A stretch of 64,000 nt of DNA from Rhizobium mongolense USDA 1844 (GTDB lineage Bacteria; Pseudomonadota; Alphaproteobacteria; Rhizobiales; Rhizobiaceae). Positions 44,023 through 52,648 of this stretch are shown here, piece after piece; positions within the stretch are counted from its first letter, which is position 1; each line of letters opens with the position of its first letter. The stretch spans positions 186,001 to 250,000 of the forward strand of contig NZ_ATTQ01000002.1 of the NCBI RefSeq assembly GCF_000419765.1, given 5' to 3'. The notes under the pieces are model-generated. The model was not told where the DNA came from. It made no database searches and saw nothing but the letters and a program-made list of their open reading frames with translations. The position numbers and the translations under genes were made by a program.

Positions 44023-45223
44023 TGCCGTCGATATCCACTTTGTCGGAACCGATCATCCAATCGATATGGATAAGGCTGGAATTTCCGCCCTGCGCCTTGA
44101 TCTGGTCCTGGCTGAGCTTTGCGCCGTCGAGGAAGCACTTCGAGTAGCATTGTCCGAGCGCGATATGGCACGAGGCGTTTTCATCAAAAAGCGTATTGTA
44201 GAACAGGATACCGCTCGCCGAGATCGGTGAGGAATGCGGCACGAGCGCCACTTCGCCGAGGCGGCGCGCGCCGTCGTCGGTATCGAGCACCTTGTTCAAT
44301 ACCTCCGCGCCACGCGAAGCCTTGGCCTCGACAATCCGGCCTTCTTCGAAACGAACCTGGATGTTGTCTATCAGCGTGCCCTGATGGGAGAGCGGCTTGG
44401 TGCTTGAGACATGGCCCTCGACGCGCAGCGCGTGCGGCGTCGTGAAGACCTCTTCCGTCGGGATATTCGGGTTGCAGGTAACGCCGTTCTTGGCGACGGA
44501 GGCGCCGCCATGCCACTCATGACCGTCGGCAAGGCCAACGGTCAGGTCGGTACCCGGTCCCTTGAAATGCAGTGCTGCGAAGCGCTGACCATTCAGCCAG
44601 GATGAGCGCGCGGCAAGGTTCGTATTGTGCTCCCTCCAGGCTGAGACCGGATCGTCGAGATCGACGCGCGAGGCGGCAAAGATTGCCTTTGCCAGTTTCG
44701 CGACCGCAATCGGCTCTGGATCGTCGGCAAACACGACCTTCGCCCAGGAGGGATTCGGATAGGCAACGATGTTCCAATTAATGTCGAAGTTCGAGATCTT
44801 TTCGAGCGCTGGTTTGTAGGCAGTGGAATTCGCCCGGTTCGCGCGGCCGACCTTGCCGGGATCCTGTTCGGAAAGCAGCATCGGATTGTCCCCGGCAATT
44901 GCAAGACGTGCCGCACCGTTTTGATATGCCTTTGCCATACCTTCGTAGAGCCAGCCGGAGGCACGGTCGAAGCCCTCGTCGCTGCCGTATTGATAGCGGG
45001 CAAGCGTCGTTTCTTCGTCGGAGTAGAAAGTCGTAACAAGCCCCGCGCCGGCCATGTAGGCGTGATTGGTGATCAAGCGAACCAGCGGCATTGCGACAAT
45101 CGGCGCGGTCATCACCAGATCCTGACCCCTTTGAAGCTGCAGGCCGACCCTGACGGCGACCTCGGCGAGCTTTTCCAGCTTGATCGGATCGACGGAATTC
45201 TGACTCTGGGGCATGAACGTCAT
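43970..45223 (-). CDS. M29-family aminopeptidase
   Basis: A 417-residue metallo-aminopeptidase of the AmpS/PepS (M29) family. Metal-ligand regions are visible: VGLADGHEWHGGAS, NIPTEEVFTTPHALRVEGHV, GRIVEAKASRGAEVL, GEVALVPHSSPI, FYNTLFDENASCHIALGQCY and SLIHIDWMIGS. It removes N-terminal residues from peptides in the cytosol. An in-frame ATG three codons later is possible. The 53-base antisense overlap with the exporter is unusual but confined to the two C-termini. Confidence 0.92.
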   Translation of the reverse strand: MTFMPQSQNSVDPIKLEKLAEVAVRVGLQLQRGQDLVMTAPIVAMPLVRLITNHAYMAGAGLVTTFYSDEETTLARYQYGSDEGFDRASGWLYEGMAKAYQNGAARLAIAGDNPMLLSEQDPGKVGRANRANSTAYKPALEKISNFDINWNIVAYPNPSWAKVVFADDPEPIAVAKLAKAIFAASRVDLDDPVSAWREHNTNLAARSSWLNGQRFAALHFKGPGTDLTVGLADGHEWHGGASVAKNGVTCNPNIPTEEVFTTPHALRVEGHVSSTKPLSHQGTLIDNIQVRFEEGRIVEAKASRGAEVLNKVLDTDDGARRLGEVALVPHSSPISASGILFYNTLFDENASCHIALGQCYSKCFLDGAKLSQDQIKAQGGNSSLIHIDWMIGSDKVDIDGIKPDGSRVPVMRQGEWA

Positions 45224-45335
45224 GGCCGGCTACGTCCTGAAATCTTCTCTCTGAAGATGCCAGACTTAGACCCCTTTACGGCGAAAATGAAGCTCGCCGG
45301 CGTGAAAATGCAGGGCGGCAAGAGACTGCCCGATC

Positions 45336-46013
45336 TTAAGCAGCCGCCTGTTCAAGCAATGCCGACTGATGTTTCTGAAGGAACGCGATGAGACGCTCGT
45401 GATAATCGGTAGCGGCGGCTTGCCTAACACTCGGCCGCTGCACAAGCGTGCTTCGCCAACGCTTCACCTTTTCCAGGCCATCAAAGATGTGGCTGTCGCT
45501 GATTGTGTCGAAGACATCGAAATATCGGAAGATCGGTGCGAAGACGGCATCCACGAGGCTGAAGCTCTTCCCGACGAAAAGTGGTCCGCCGGAAAGCTCG
45601 GTTTCGATGATAAGGAATTTCGATGCAAGGACCGTTCGTTTGGTCTCCAGCACCTGTCGGTCGCTAGTGGTTTCATACATCCACAGATCGGCCAGGATGG
45701 ACGAGCCGAACTCCATCCATCCGCGATGCCGGGCACGTGTCAGGGCATCTTGCGGATGAAGCCTCGGCCCGGGTTGCGTTTCGTCGATGTATTCGCATAT
45801 TGCCGCACTTTCGAAGAGGACGACTTGCCGCCCGTCTTCCTCGATCAGCAGAAGCGGAACCTTGCCGAGCGGAGAAATCTTCAAAAACCAGTCCGGCTTG
45901 TCATCGAGATCGATGAAAACGCGCTCGAAGGCCGCACCCTTCTCACCAAGCGCAATCGCAGCGCGCTGCACATAAGGGCACAGGTGGTGCGAGATGAGGG
46001 TAAGCTTTTGCAT
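45336..46013 (-). CDS. Glutathione S-transferase
   Basis: A 225-residue GST. The thioredoxin-like N-terminal domain has the redox-type SHHLCPYVQRAAIALGEKGA, the glutathione-binding GKVPLLLIEEDGRQVVLFES and ICEYIDE; the helical C-terminal domain has FSLVDAVFAPIFRYFDVFD. Cys as the active-site residue suggests an omega- or lambda-like class with reductase activity. It lies 11 bases after the DoxX gene, in one operon divergent from a MarR gene. Confidence 0.91.
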   Translation of the reverse strand: MQKLTLISHHLCPYVQRAAIALGEKGAAFERVFIDLDDKPDWFLKISPLGKVPLLLIEEDGRQVVLFESAAICEYIDETQPGPRLHPQDALTRARHRGWMEFGSSILADLWMYETTSDRQVLETKRTVLASKFLIIETELSGGPLFVGKSFSLVDAVFAPIFRYFDVFDTISDSHIFDGLEKVKRWRSTLVQRPSVRQAAATDYHERLIAFLQKHQSALLEQAAA

Positions 46014-46024
46014 GACATATTCCC

Positions 46025-46450
46025 TTAATTGGCTTTTGCAGGTGCAAGCGGTTGTGAAGGGCGAAGCGCGAAGGCGCCATCTCCGAGCATGGCCTGGGCG
46101 ATCGAAAGCACGATCAGATAGAGCGGATATTCCCAGCCGCCGCCGGGCGCAGTAAAGACCCAGCCGTTCGCGCCATGCGCCCAGATGATCGCGCCGGCAA
46201 GGGCCGGTACGAGCGCCAAGGCGGCGATGCGGCTCTGAATGCCGAGAACCAAGAGCGCCCCGCCGACCGCTTCGGCGGCAAAGGTGAGGTAGGCCAGCCA
46301 GCCCGGCAAGCCGATCGACGTAAAATATCCGGCCGTCCCCATCAGTCCGAAGGTCATCAGTTTCAGGACCACGCTGTGGGCGAGGTACATCGTGCCGAGG
46401 CTGATCCGCAGCAGGGCGGTTGCATAGAGAATGGATTTATCTGTGTTCAT
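46025..46450 (-). CDS. DoxX-family membrane protein
   Basis: A 141-residue protein with four membrane segments of the DoxX type (LRISLGTMYLAHSVVLKLMT, FTSIGLPGWLAYLTFAAEAV, GALLVLGIQSRIAALALVPA). DoxX-like proteins are often linked to redox or thiol stress, and pairing with a GST is consistent. The chosen start leaves the operator region free; a longer frame would run across it. Confidence 0.87.
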   Translation of the reverse strand: MNTDKSILYATALLRISLGTMYLAHSVVLKLMTFGLMGTAGYFTSIGLPGWLAYLTFAAEAVGGALLVLGIQSRIAALALVPALAGAIIWAHGANGWVFTAPGGGWEYPLYLIVLSIAQAMLGDGAFALRPSQPLAPAKAN

Positions 46451-46473
46451 ATTCGTCGATTTCCCGATGTTAG

Positions 46474-46485
46474 ATGTAAATGCAT
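46474..46485. promoter_or_regulatory. MarR-type operator half of a pair (DoxX side)
   Basis: ATGTAAATGCAT, an imperfect palindrome, lies 24 bases ahead of the doxX start. It matches the copy at 46516-46527 in 11 of 12 bases, 42 bases away, about four helical turns. Confidence 0.55.
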
Positions 46486-46515
46486 ATAATTTATCTTGCT
46501 CCTTCGTCAAGGTAA

Positions 46516-46527
46516 ATGTAATTGCAT
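46516..46527. promoter_or_regulatory. MarR-type operator half of a pair (marR side)
   Basis: ATGTAATTGCAT lies five bases ahead of the marR start codon. With the copy at 46474-46485 it gives a shared ATGTAAWTGCAT pattern, suggesting one regulator controls both directions. Confidence 0.55.
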
Positions 46528-46531
46528 CTAT

Positions 46532-46972
46532 ATGGCCAAAGAACCTCGATCAGACACAACTACGCAAGCCTGGATCGCCATCATGCGTGCTCAGCAGCGC
46601 CTGCTGCGGGCCATCGAGAGCGACCTCAAGAAGGCCGGCCTGCCGCCGCTTGGCTGGTATGACGTGCTCTGGGAGTTGGCGCGCGCGGAGGAAGGCAAAC
46701 TGCGCCCCTTCGAAATCGAAGAGCGGACGCTGCTTGCGCAATACAATCTCTCGCGGCTGATCGACCGGCTCGAACGCGAGGAGCTCGTCAGCCGCAAGAC
46801 GTTTGCCGAAGACGGGCGCGGCCGATGGGTTGTCATTACTGAGACCGGCCGGGCGCTTCGCGAACGCATGTGGACCGTTTATTCCAAGGCAATCGAGGTC
46901 CACGTCGGCTCGAAGCTGGACGAACCAGCCGCCACGGCGCTCGTGAATCTGCTGGCGCGATTTTCCGCCTAA
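46532..46972 (+). CDS. MarR-family transcriptional regulator
   Basis: A 146-residue winged-helix protein: LGWYDVLWELARAEEGKLRP, TLLAQYNLSRLIDRLEREEL and the wing VSRKTFAEDGRGRWVVITET. It is divergent from the DoxX-GST operon. Two matching palindromic sites lie between them, the nearer one almost at its own start codon, so negative autoregulation is likely. Its last four bases overlap the end of the convergent YbaK gene. Confidence 0.91.
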   Translation: MAKEPRSDTTTQAWIAIMRAQQRLLRAIESDLKKAGLPPLGWYDVLWELARAEEGKLRPFEIEERTLLAQYNLSRLIDRLEREELVSRKTFAEDGRGRWVVITETGRALRERMWTVYSKAIEVHVGSKLDEPAATALVNLLARFSA

Positions 46973-47442
46973 GCGATGAGCGAGGCAGCTTTTGCATTCA
47001 GCGTCGTGAGCGCCTCCTTCGGAGCAAGGCGCACCTGCAGTCCGCGTTGACCTCCGTTCATGTATACCAGAGGCTCAGTGAGCGTGGCCTCCTCCAGCGC
47101 CGTCGGAACCAGCTTTTTCTGGCCGAACGGGCTGATGCCGCCGACATGATATCCGGTCAGCCGCTCGGCATCGGCAGGCTTCATCATGTTTGCCGACTTG
47201 CCGCCGAAGGCGCTGGCAAGTTTCTTCATGCTGACTTCGCGATCGGAGGGCACGACGACACAGACTGGCTTGCCGTCCACTTCCGCCATCAGCGTCTTCA
47301 GCACGCGATGCGGCTCCTCGCCGAGCGCTCCGGCGGCTTGGAGGCCGACGCGTTCCGCATTCGGATCATACTCGTAGCTATGCACCGTGAAACTGACACC
47401 GGCTTTGGCAAGAACCTGCGTGGCGCGCGTCGTCTTGGACAT
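46969..47442 (-). CDS. YbaK/EbsC-type aminoacyl-tRNA deacylase
   Basis: A 157-residue single-domain editing protein. EEPHRVLKTLMAEVDGKPVC carries the conserved lysine, followed by SFGGKS-like AFGGKSANMMKPADAERLTG and GGISPFGQKKLVP. YbaK hydrolyses Cys-tRNA(Pro) formed by ProRS error. The ArsC-like gene lies just upstream on the same strand, two bases away, so they are co-transcribed. Confidence 0.93.
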   Translation of the reverse strand: MSKTTRATQVLAKAGVSFTVHSYEYDPNAERVGLQAAGALGEEPHRVLKTLMAEVDGKPVCVVVPSDREVSMKKLASAFGGKSANMMKPADAERLTGYHVGGISPFGQKKLVPTALEEATLTEPLVYMNGGQRGLQVRLAPKEALTTLNAKAASLIA

Positions 47443-47443
47443 T

Positions 47444-47794
47444 TTACTTTTCGAATTCCGCCCCGTAGCTCTCAGGCTTGAAGCCGATCAACAGCTTGCC
47501 GCTTGCGTCCAGAACCGGCCGCTTGATCATCGACGGCTGGTCGAGCATCAGGGCGATCGCCTTTTCCCGCGTGAGGTCATCGCGGTCAGCTTGCGGCAGT
47601 TTGCGGAAGGTCGTTCCGGCGCGGTTGAGCACGGTTTCCCATCCGGCTCTGTCGACCCATTGCTCCAGATGGGCGCGATCGATACCCACGGCCTTGTAGT
47701 CGTGAAAATCATAGGCAACGCCATGCTCTTCCAGCCAGGCACGCGCCTTCTTCATCGTGTCGCAGTTCTTGATACCGTAAATGATGGCAGTCAT
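47444..47794 (-). CDS. ArsC/Spx-family (YffB-like) protein
   Basis: A 116-residue thioredoxin-fold protein beginning TAIIYGIKNCDTMKKARAWL. It has the single N-terminal Cys of the YffB group, the conserved GTTFRKLPQ, and the QPSMIKRPVLDASGKLLIGF motif with the family Arg-Pro. Arsenate reduction is not implied, as there are no ars genes nearby; YffB-like proteins may be glutathione-dependent thiol reductases. Middle gene of a probable operon with the AstE/AspA-like gene and ybaK. Confidence 0.9.
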   Translation of the reverse strand: MTAIIYGIKNCDTMKKARAWLEEHGVAYDFHDYKAVGIDRAHLEQWVDRAGWETVLNRAGTTFRKLPQADRDDLTREKAIALMLDQPSMIKRPVLDASGKLLIGFKPESYGAEFEK

Positions 47795-47795
47795 T

Positions 47796-48857
47796 TTAAT
47801 CCTCGAGGGTTCCGGCTTTGCGCGCCACGCTGCTGGGCTGGCTGCAGGCGATCTTCATCAGGTCCGCGCGCCGGCGTACTAGGCGGTCGGAAACGCGGGT
47901 GACGACAAGGCCGGCTTGCGGCGCATGAACTTGGATGCTGCCGTCCGCCATGCCGGGACGCGTGATGATCGTTGCCAGCAGGTCGCCTTCGGCAACCACT
48001 TCACCGATGGTGCGATGAAAGAGGACCGTGCCGGATTCCGGCGAGCGGATCATCTCGATATTGTCCAGCGGTACGGCCGGACCGGCGAACATGCTTGGCA
48101 ATATGCTCTCGTCTCTGATGACCTCGCGTGCTGTGAGGAAGCGCCATAGCCCTTCTGCATCCGCTTTGGCCACATCCGGGTAGACATCGCGTTTGCCGCG
48201 AAGTTCCAACGTGACGGAAAGCTTGCCGGGCAGACGGGTGCGCTTCTCGCCAGGCACTTCATATTTCCAGGCAAAGCTGATCGCCTCCTCGAAGGCCGAG
48301 CTCTCGCCATCGGAAAGGAGCACCGCGTCCATCGCCAAGGCGGCGGCAAGGTCGCTCGCCTCCGGCCAGAACGCCTCGTCGATATAGGCATATTGCAGGG
48401 ATTCATCGTCGCAATGCAGATCGAGCACGAGATCGGCGCCAAGCGCCATATGCATCAGCTGCCGCTTGAGCCGGTCGATTGCCGGGTAACGATCGAGACC
48501 GTCGATCAGGTTGTCTCGGTCCCGCAGACAAATCAGCGGGAAATCCCGGTTGAAATTGGCCCGCGAGCCGAGATCGAAACGGCCCTGAAGCTCGCCGAAA
48601 TGCGACTGTGCTGCACCAATCGGATTGGCCTGGGGCACGATTGTGATGTCGCCTGCAATGCTGTCGGCGCTTTCTGCATCACGCAGCCTTCCGCAGAGAA
48701 AATGCAGAAGTGCTGTGCCCGGGAGTTCGTCGGCATGGAGCGCCGCCTGGATATAGACCTTCGGTGCGGCCGGGTCGTTGCCCTTGAACCGAAAAACCGG
48801 CAGACGCCACTCGATGCCGGGTGTGTCGCCCGGAATGATGATTTCGGAAATACCCAC
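47796..48857 (-). CDS. Succinylglutamate desuccinylase/aspartoacylase-family protein
   Basis: A 353-residue zinc carboxypeptidase-fold (M14-like) hydrolase. Zinc ligands are in ALHADELPGT and LDLHCDDESLQ, and the catalytic glutamate probably in VTLELRGKRDVYPD. A C-terminal beta domain (about 270-340) contains VVAEGDLLATI, as in the longer family members. It should remove an acyl group from an amino-acid-like substrate, which is unknown. First gene of a run with the ArsC-like and ybaK genes, each one or two bases apart. Confidence 0.88.
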   Translation of the reverse strand: MGISEIIIPGDTPGIEWRLPVFRFKGNDPAAPKVYIQAALHADELPGTALLHFLCGRLRDAESADSIAGDITIVPQANPIGAAQSHFGELQGRFDLGSRANFNRDFPLICLRDRDNLIDGLDRYPAIDRLKRQLMHMALGADLVLDLHCDDESLQYAYIDEAFWPEASDLAAALAMDAVLLSDGESSAFEEAISFAWKYEVPGEKRTRLPGKLSVTLELRGKRDVYPDVAKADAEGLWRFLTAREVIRDESILPSMFAGPAVPLDNIEMIRSPESGTVLFHRTIGEVVAEGDLLATIITRPGMADGSIQVHAPQAGLVVTRVSDRLVRRRADLMKIACSQPSSVARKAGTLED

Positions 48858-49353
48858 GCTACGTCACTCCGCAAATTCTGCTTAACCGAGCTTTATGCGA
48901 GTCCGGCGGGCAAGTGCAAGGCGGCAGATGATGCCCTTCGTTTGCAGCAAGAAGCATTGCGCTATTTTCCTGCTATCCGATGAGTGGCCACTGGCCGATA
49001 TGCTCATGTTCGCTCGCGCCGGCTGGCGGTCAGGCAAAATTGCAAAATACCGATTGGATTTCCCACTACGGAAACCGCTGCCAGTCGATGGTGGTCGACC
49101 GGCTCCTGAATGGTTGAAAGCAAGTTCGAATTTTTTCCGTGCTGGGCAGGGCCATTCAACGGTGTCGCGATCGCCTCCATTCTCTCCCGCAGGGTTCCAA
49201 GTTTAGCGAACCGAAGCTAAAACGCACGAACAAAATTGGAACATCTTATCTTGGCCAAGGCTGTGCGAAATGGCAAACTGTTGCAAGAAACGGGTTGAAC
49301 TCGAGGTCCGGCCGCACGATTTTAGGGTGTAAGTGAAGCACGGAGGCGACGTC
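48858..49353. other. Intergenic region, no supported gene
   Basis: About 500 bases between divergent genes. Open frames here lack good starts and resemble nothing I know. TGAATGG and CCATTCA form a small inverted pair at about 49109 and 49152. The region must hold promoters for both flanking genes. Confidence 0.5.
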
Positions 49354-49917
49354 ATGGCCGGGAAAGCGCACCAATATCTGATCTTCGAAACGGCTGGTGG
49401 TTTCTGCGGAATTGCCTGGAACGAGATCGGCATCACACGGTTCCAGCTGCCGACAAAAGCCGCGGACGCGACGGAGCGACTTCTGCTGCGCCGCCTTCCG
49501 GCGGCCGAATCGGGTACACCGACGCCTGAGGTTGCCGAGGCGATGGCTGCGGTAAGGCGTTACTTCAACGGCAAAGAAACAGATTTTTCAGGCGTAAAGG
49601 TCGATCTTGAGGGGCAGGATGCATTCTTCAAGAGCGTCTATGCTGCTGCGCGCCGCGTCGGCTGGGGCCGAACGACCACCTACGGCGCGTTGGCGAAGGA
49701 ACTTGGCGCCGGCCCGGAAGCGGCGAAGGACGTGGGTCAGGCGATGGCAAAGAACCCCGTTGCCCTCATCATCCCGTGCCACCGGGTGCTCGCCGCAGGT
49801 GGCAAGATCGGCGGGTTTTCGGCGCCGGGCGGCTCGAATTCCAAGCTCAGGATGCTGGAACTGGAAGGCGTCCGACTTGCGCCGCCGCAGCCGGCGCAGC
49901 AATCCATGGGATTTTAG
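49354..49917 (+). CDS. ogt: Methylated-DNA--protein-cysteine methyltransferase
   Basis: A 187-residue O6-alkylguanine-DNA alkyltransferase. The acceptor cysteine is in ALIIPCHRVLAAGG, and the DNA-binding helix region is RVGWGRTTTYGALAKELG. The N-terminal domain (about 1-90) is of the Ogt/Ada-C type. It transfers alkyl groups from damaged DNA to itself. The ATG follows GGAGG; a GTG seven codons upstream is in frame. It ends just before the outer att-like repeat of the guaA relic island. Confidence 0.93.
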   Translation: MAGKAHQYLIFETAGGFCGIAWNEIGITRFQLPTKAADATERLLLRRLPAAESGTPTPEVAEAMAAVRRYFNGKETDFSGVKVDLEGQDAFFKSVYAAARRVGWGRTTTYGALAKELGAGPEAAKDVGQAMAKNPVALIIPCHRVLAAGGKIGGFSAPGGSNSKLRMLELEGVRLAPPQPAQQSMGF

Positions 49918-49927
49918 TCAGTGGGGA

Positions 49928-49943
49928 TGAATCATTCCCACTC
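49928..49943 (+). repeat. Outer copy of the guaA-end repeat
   Basis: TGAATCATTCCCACTC, identical over 16 bases to the 3' end of guaA at 50988-51003. It marks the far junction of an element integrated at guaA. Confidence 0.72.
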
Positions 49944-50545
49944 TATTATTTTTTCTGCCCTTTTCCGCCCTTAGCACCCTGTACGGGACCGTCAAAAATC
50001 GAGCATTTTGATTTTACTGGGTTTTTTAGGGTATGCCGATCAGAGAAAATTCTGTGAGAGCGCGATGGCGACTTGGATCCGTCAGCGCCCTGAAGCAGAT
50101 CAACGCCCTGGTCAGCTCCCTATTCGCCTCCCATCAACCTTCAACTTGGTTGATCGATAACGAAATGGAGTTGGCCACAGCGTGCTCACCACTGGAATGG
50201 ACCAGCGCCGTAGGGTTGTTGTTTGAGGAAGATCAGGAGGATTAGGGGGAAATTGTTGCGCATGTGAGATGCGCAATAATCAGGACCAACTCAGATCATA
50301 TTCTCCACCATGCCGCAGGATATACGGCGATCCCATAGCAATTATTCATATACGCTTCCTAACACGTCATTTCACGTCATATATGACTATGTGGATTTAA
50401 CAAGTCTGCTGCGAAGCAGTGACACGGCTTCCAAAGCAACTTCCTCTGGACGTGAGGTGCGGTCATCCGCGCGGCTCCTTGGTCCGCAGGGCCATCCACA
50501 CTGCGTCCGCTACAGGATCAACGAGCCCGAGCGGGAGGCGGCGTC

Positions 50546-50904
50546 ATGATACGGCGATTTCCCGCACCGAAACCCTGATCCCCGACGATCTGCGCGATCG
50601 CCTCGGCCACACCCCCGAGGTTCAGGACGACTTCGATCCGTTCCCCGCCGTGAAGTTGTTCATGCCCGACGCGGCGACGTGGCTGCCGACCGGGACCTTC
50701 CCCGAAGGCCCTGACGTAAGACTGTTCGGATTGTGTGACCTTGGGACCGGCAGTACCGAACTCGGCGATGCCATGCTCAGCGAGATCGAGGATGTGCGCG
50801 GCAAGCTTGTCCTGCCGGTCGAACGCGATCTGTATTTGAAGGCCGAACACCGGCTCATCACCTACGCGAAGATCGCCCGCCACGCCGGCATGATCGTCAC
50901 ATGA
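50546..50904 (+). pseudogene. DUF2958 gene, probably 5'-broken
   Basis: The frame contains nearly a whole DUF2958 domain: TETLIPDDLRDRLGHTPEVQ, DPFPAVKLFMPDAATWLP, LFGLCDLGTGSTELGDAMLS and KLVLPVERDLYLKAEHRLIT. No start codon lies at a sensible place in this frame. An ATG at 50546 overlaps a preceding stop as ATGA but reads into a stop after ten codons in a different frame, so a frameshift near the 5' end is likely. DUF2958 proteins occur on plasmids and integrative elements; function unknown. Confidence 0.6.
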
Positions 50905-50987
50905 AACCGGTTGTCCGTAGAGAAATTTATTTTTTTCAGATGGTTATGTCGAACAGTGGCGTGATTTCAGCGGCGTTCGGATGGGCC

Positions 50988-51003
50988 TGAATCATTCCCA
51001 CTC
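50988..51003 (+). repeat. att-like repeat within the guaA 3' end
   Basis: TGAATCATTCCCACTC contains the guaA stop codon and the codons for the conserved IEWE ending (minus strand). It is the presumed integration target, repeated at 49928-49943. Confidence 0.72.
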
Positions 51004-52554
51004 GATCGTGCCAGGCGGCTTCGAAGTCACGTCGTAAACCACACGGTTGATGCCGCGCACTTCGTTGATAATGCGGGTGGCGGCGCGGCCGAGGAATTCC
51101 ATGTCATAGTGATAGAAATCCGCCGTCATGCCGTCGACCGAGGTGACGGCGCGAAGCGCGCAGACGAATTCGTAGGTGCGCCCGTCGCCCATGACGCCGA
51201 CGGTCTGTACCGGAAGCAGGACCGCGAAGGCCTGCCAGATCGCATCATAGAGACCTGCTTTACGAATTTCGTCGAGATAGATGGCATCGGCTTCGCGCAG
51301 GATGTCGAGCTTCTCGCGAGTGATGCCGCCTGGGCAGCGAATTGCAAGCCCTGGGCCCGGGAAGGGATGGCGGCCGATGAAGCTATCGGGCAGGCCGATC
51401 TCCTTGCCGAGTGCGCGCACTTCGTCCTTGAAGAGTTCACGCAGTGGCTCGACGAGCTGCATGTTCATGCGCTCCGGCAAACCGCCGACATTGTGGTGCG
51501 ACTTGATGGTAACCGATGGGCCACCGGTGAAGGATACGCTTTCGATCACATCGGGATAGAGAGTGCCCTGGCCCAGGAAATCGGCGCCGCCGAGCTTCTT
51601 GGCTTCTTCCTCGAAGGTCTCGATGAACAAGCGCCCGATGATCTTTCGCTTGATCTCCGGATCGCTGACGCCTTCTAGCTCGCCGATGAACCTGTCCGAG
51701 GCATCGACATGCAGCAAATGTAGATTGTAATGCTCGCGGAACATTGCGACGACGCTCGCTGCCTCGTCTTTGCGCATCAGGCCATGATCGACCAGGATGC
51801 AGGTGAGTTGGTCGCCGACCGCTTCATGAATTAGGAGAGCTGCGACCGAGCTGTCGACGCCGCCGGAAAGCGCGCAAATGACGCGCTTGTCGCCGACCTG
51901 CTGGCGGATTTGCTCGACCGCCTTCTGACGATAGGCCGACATCGACCAGTCGCCTTTGATACCGGCGATGTTGTGAATGAAGTTGCCGATAAGCTTCGCG
52001 CCATCCGGGGTATGCACGACTTCCGGATGGAACTGTACGCCGTAATATTTGCGCTTTTCGTCGGCGATGAAGGCGTATGGCGCGTTGGAGGAGGTCGCGA
52101 CGACCTCGAAGCCTTCCGGCAGCGCCGTGACGCGGTCGCCGTGACTCATCCAGACCTGATGGCGCGAACCCTTCGACCATAGTCCTTCGAACAGCGGGCA
52201 GTCCTTGTCGACGTCCAGGAAAGCGCGGCCGAATTCGCGGTGATGGCCGCTCTCGACCTTGCCGCCGAGCTGCATGCACATCGTCTGTTGGCCGTAGCAG
52301 ATACCGAAGACCGGCAGGCCGCTGTCGAAGATGATCTGCGGCGCGCGGGGCGAACCTTGATCGACCGTCGAAGCCGGGCTGCCGGACAGGATTACGGCCT
52401 TCGGCTGAAGGCGCTTGAAGCCCTCTTCGGCGGACTGGAAGGGAACGATCTCGCAGTACACACCCGCCTCGCGCACGCGGCGTGCGATCAGCTGGGTCAC
52501 CTGGCTGCCGAAATCGACGATGAGAACGCTGTCGGGATGTGCTGTCTGGGTCAT
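50992..52554 (-). CDS. guaA: GMP synthase (glutamine-hydrolysing)
   Basis: A 520-residue GMP synthetase converting XMP to GMP. The class I glutaminase domain (about 1-200) has the nucleophile in [13 protein letters not shown] and the His/Glu pair in [10 protein letters not shown]. The ATP-pyrophosphatase P-loop is [13 protein letters not shown]. The dimerisation domain ends in the invariant [10 protein letters not shown]. The gene is intact despite serving as an integration site. Confidence 0.98.
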   Translation of the reverse strand: MTQTAHPDSVLIVDFGSQVTQLIARRVREAGVYCEIVPFQSAEEGFKRLQPKAVILSGSPASTVDQGSPRAPQIIFDSGLPVFGICYGQQTMCMQLGGKVESGHHREFGRAFLDVDKDCPLFEGLWSKGSRHQVWMSHGDRVTALPEGFEVVATSSNAPYAFIADEKRKYYGVQFHPEVVHTPDGAKLIGNFIHNIAGIKGDWSMSAYRQKAVEQIRQQVGDKRVICALSGGVDSSVAALLIHEAVGDQLTCILVDHGLMRKDEAASVVAMFREHYNLHLLHVDASDRFIGELEGVSDPEIKRKIIGRLFIETFEEEAKKLGGADFLGQGTLYPDVIESVSFTGGPSVTIKSHHNVGGLPERMNMQLVEPLRELFKDEVRALGKEIGLPDSFIGRHPFPGPGLAIRCPGGITREKLDILREADAIYLDEIRKAGLYDAIWQAFAVLLPVQTVGVMGDGRTYEFVCALRAVTSVDGMTADFYHYDMEFLGRAATRIINEVRGINRVVYDVTSKPPGTIEWE

Positions 52555-52648
52555 GGCGAGCCTTTAATGAAAAGCACCCGTCCTGGCAATCCAGGAAATC
52601 GGCCGAGCCGGGATTTTATTGTCCTGATTGTCCCTGCTTTAGAGGGGT

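Larger units (their letters stand above)
49928..51003. mobile_element. Relic genomic island at the 3' end of guaA
   Basis: Direct 16-base repeats of the guaA end enclose about 1.06 kb of DNA of different character. It is AT-richer in its first half and contains a DUF2958 fragment of a kind common on plasmids and islands. The guaA 3' end is a known integration hotspot. No integrase remains. An eight-base-stem hairpin (TTGCGCAT, ATGCGCAA) lies at 50256-50276. The stretch 49944-50500 otherwise shows no supported gene; an unrecognised 70-codon frame at 50033-50245 is left uncalled. Confidence 0.65.

Noticed and set aside
50033..50245. 70-codon plus-strand frame in the guaA relic
   Set aside because: Weak start context and no recognised product; it may be a gene fragment.
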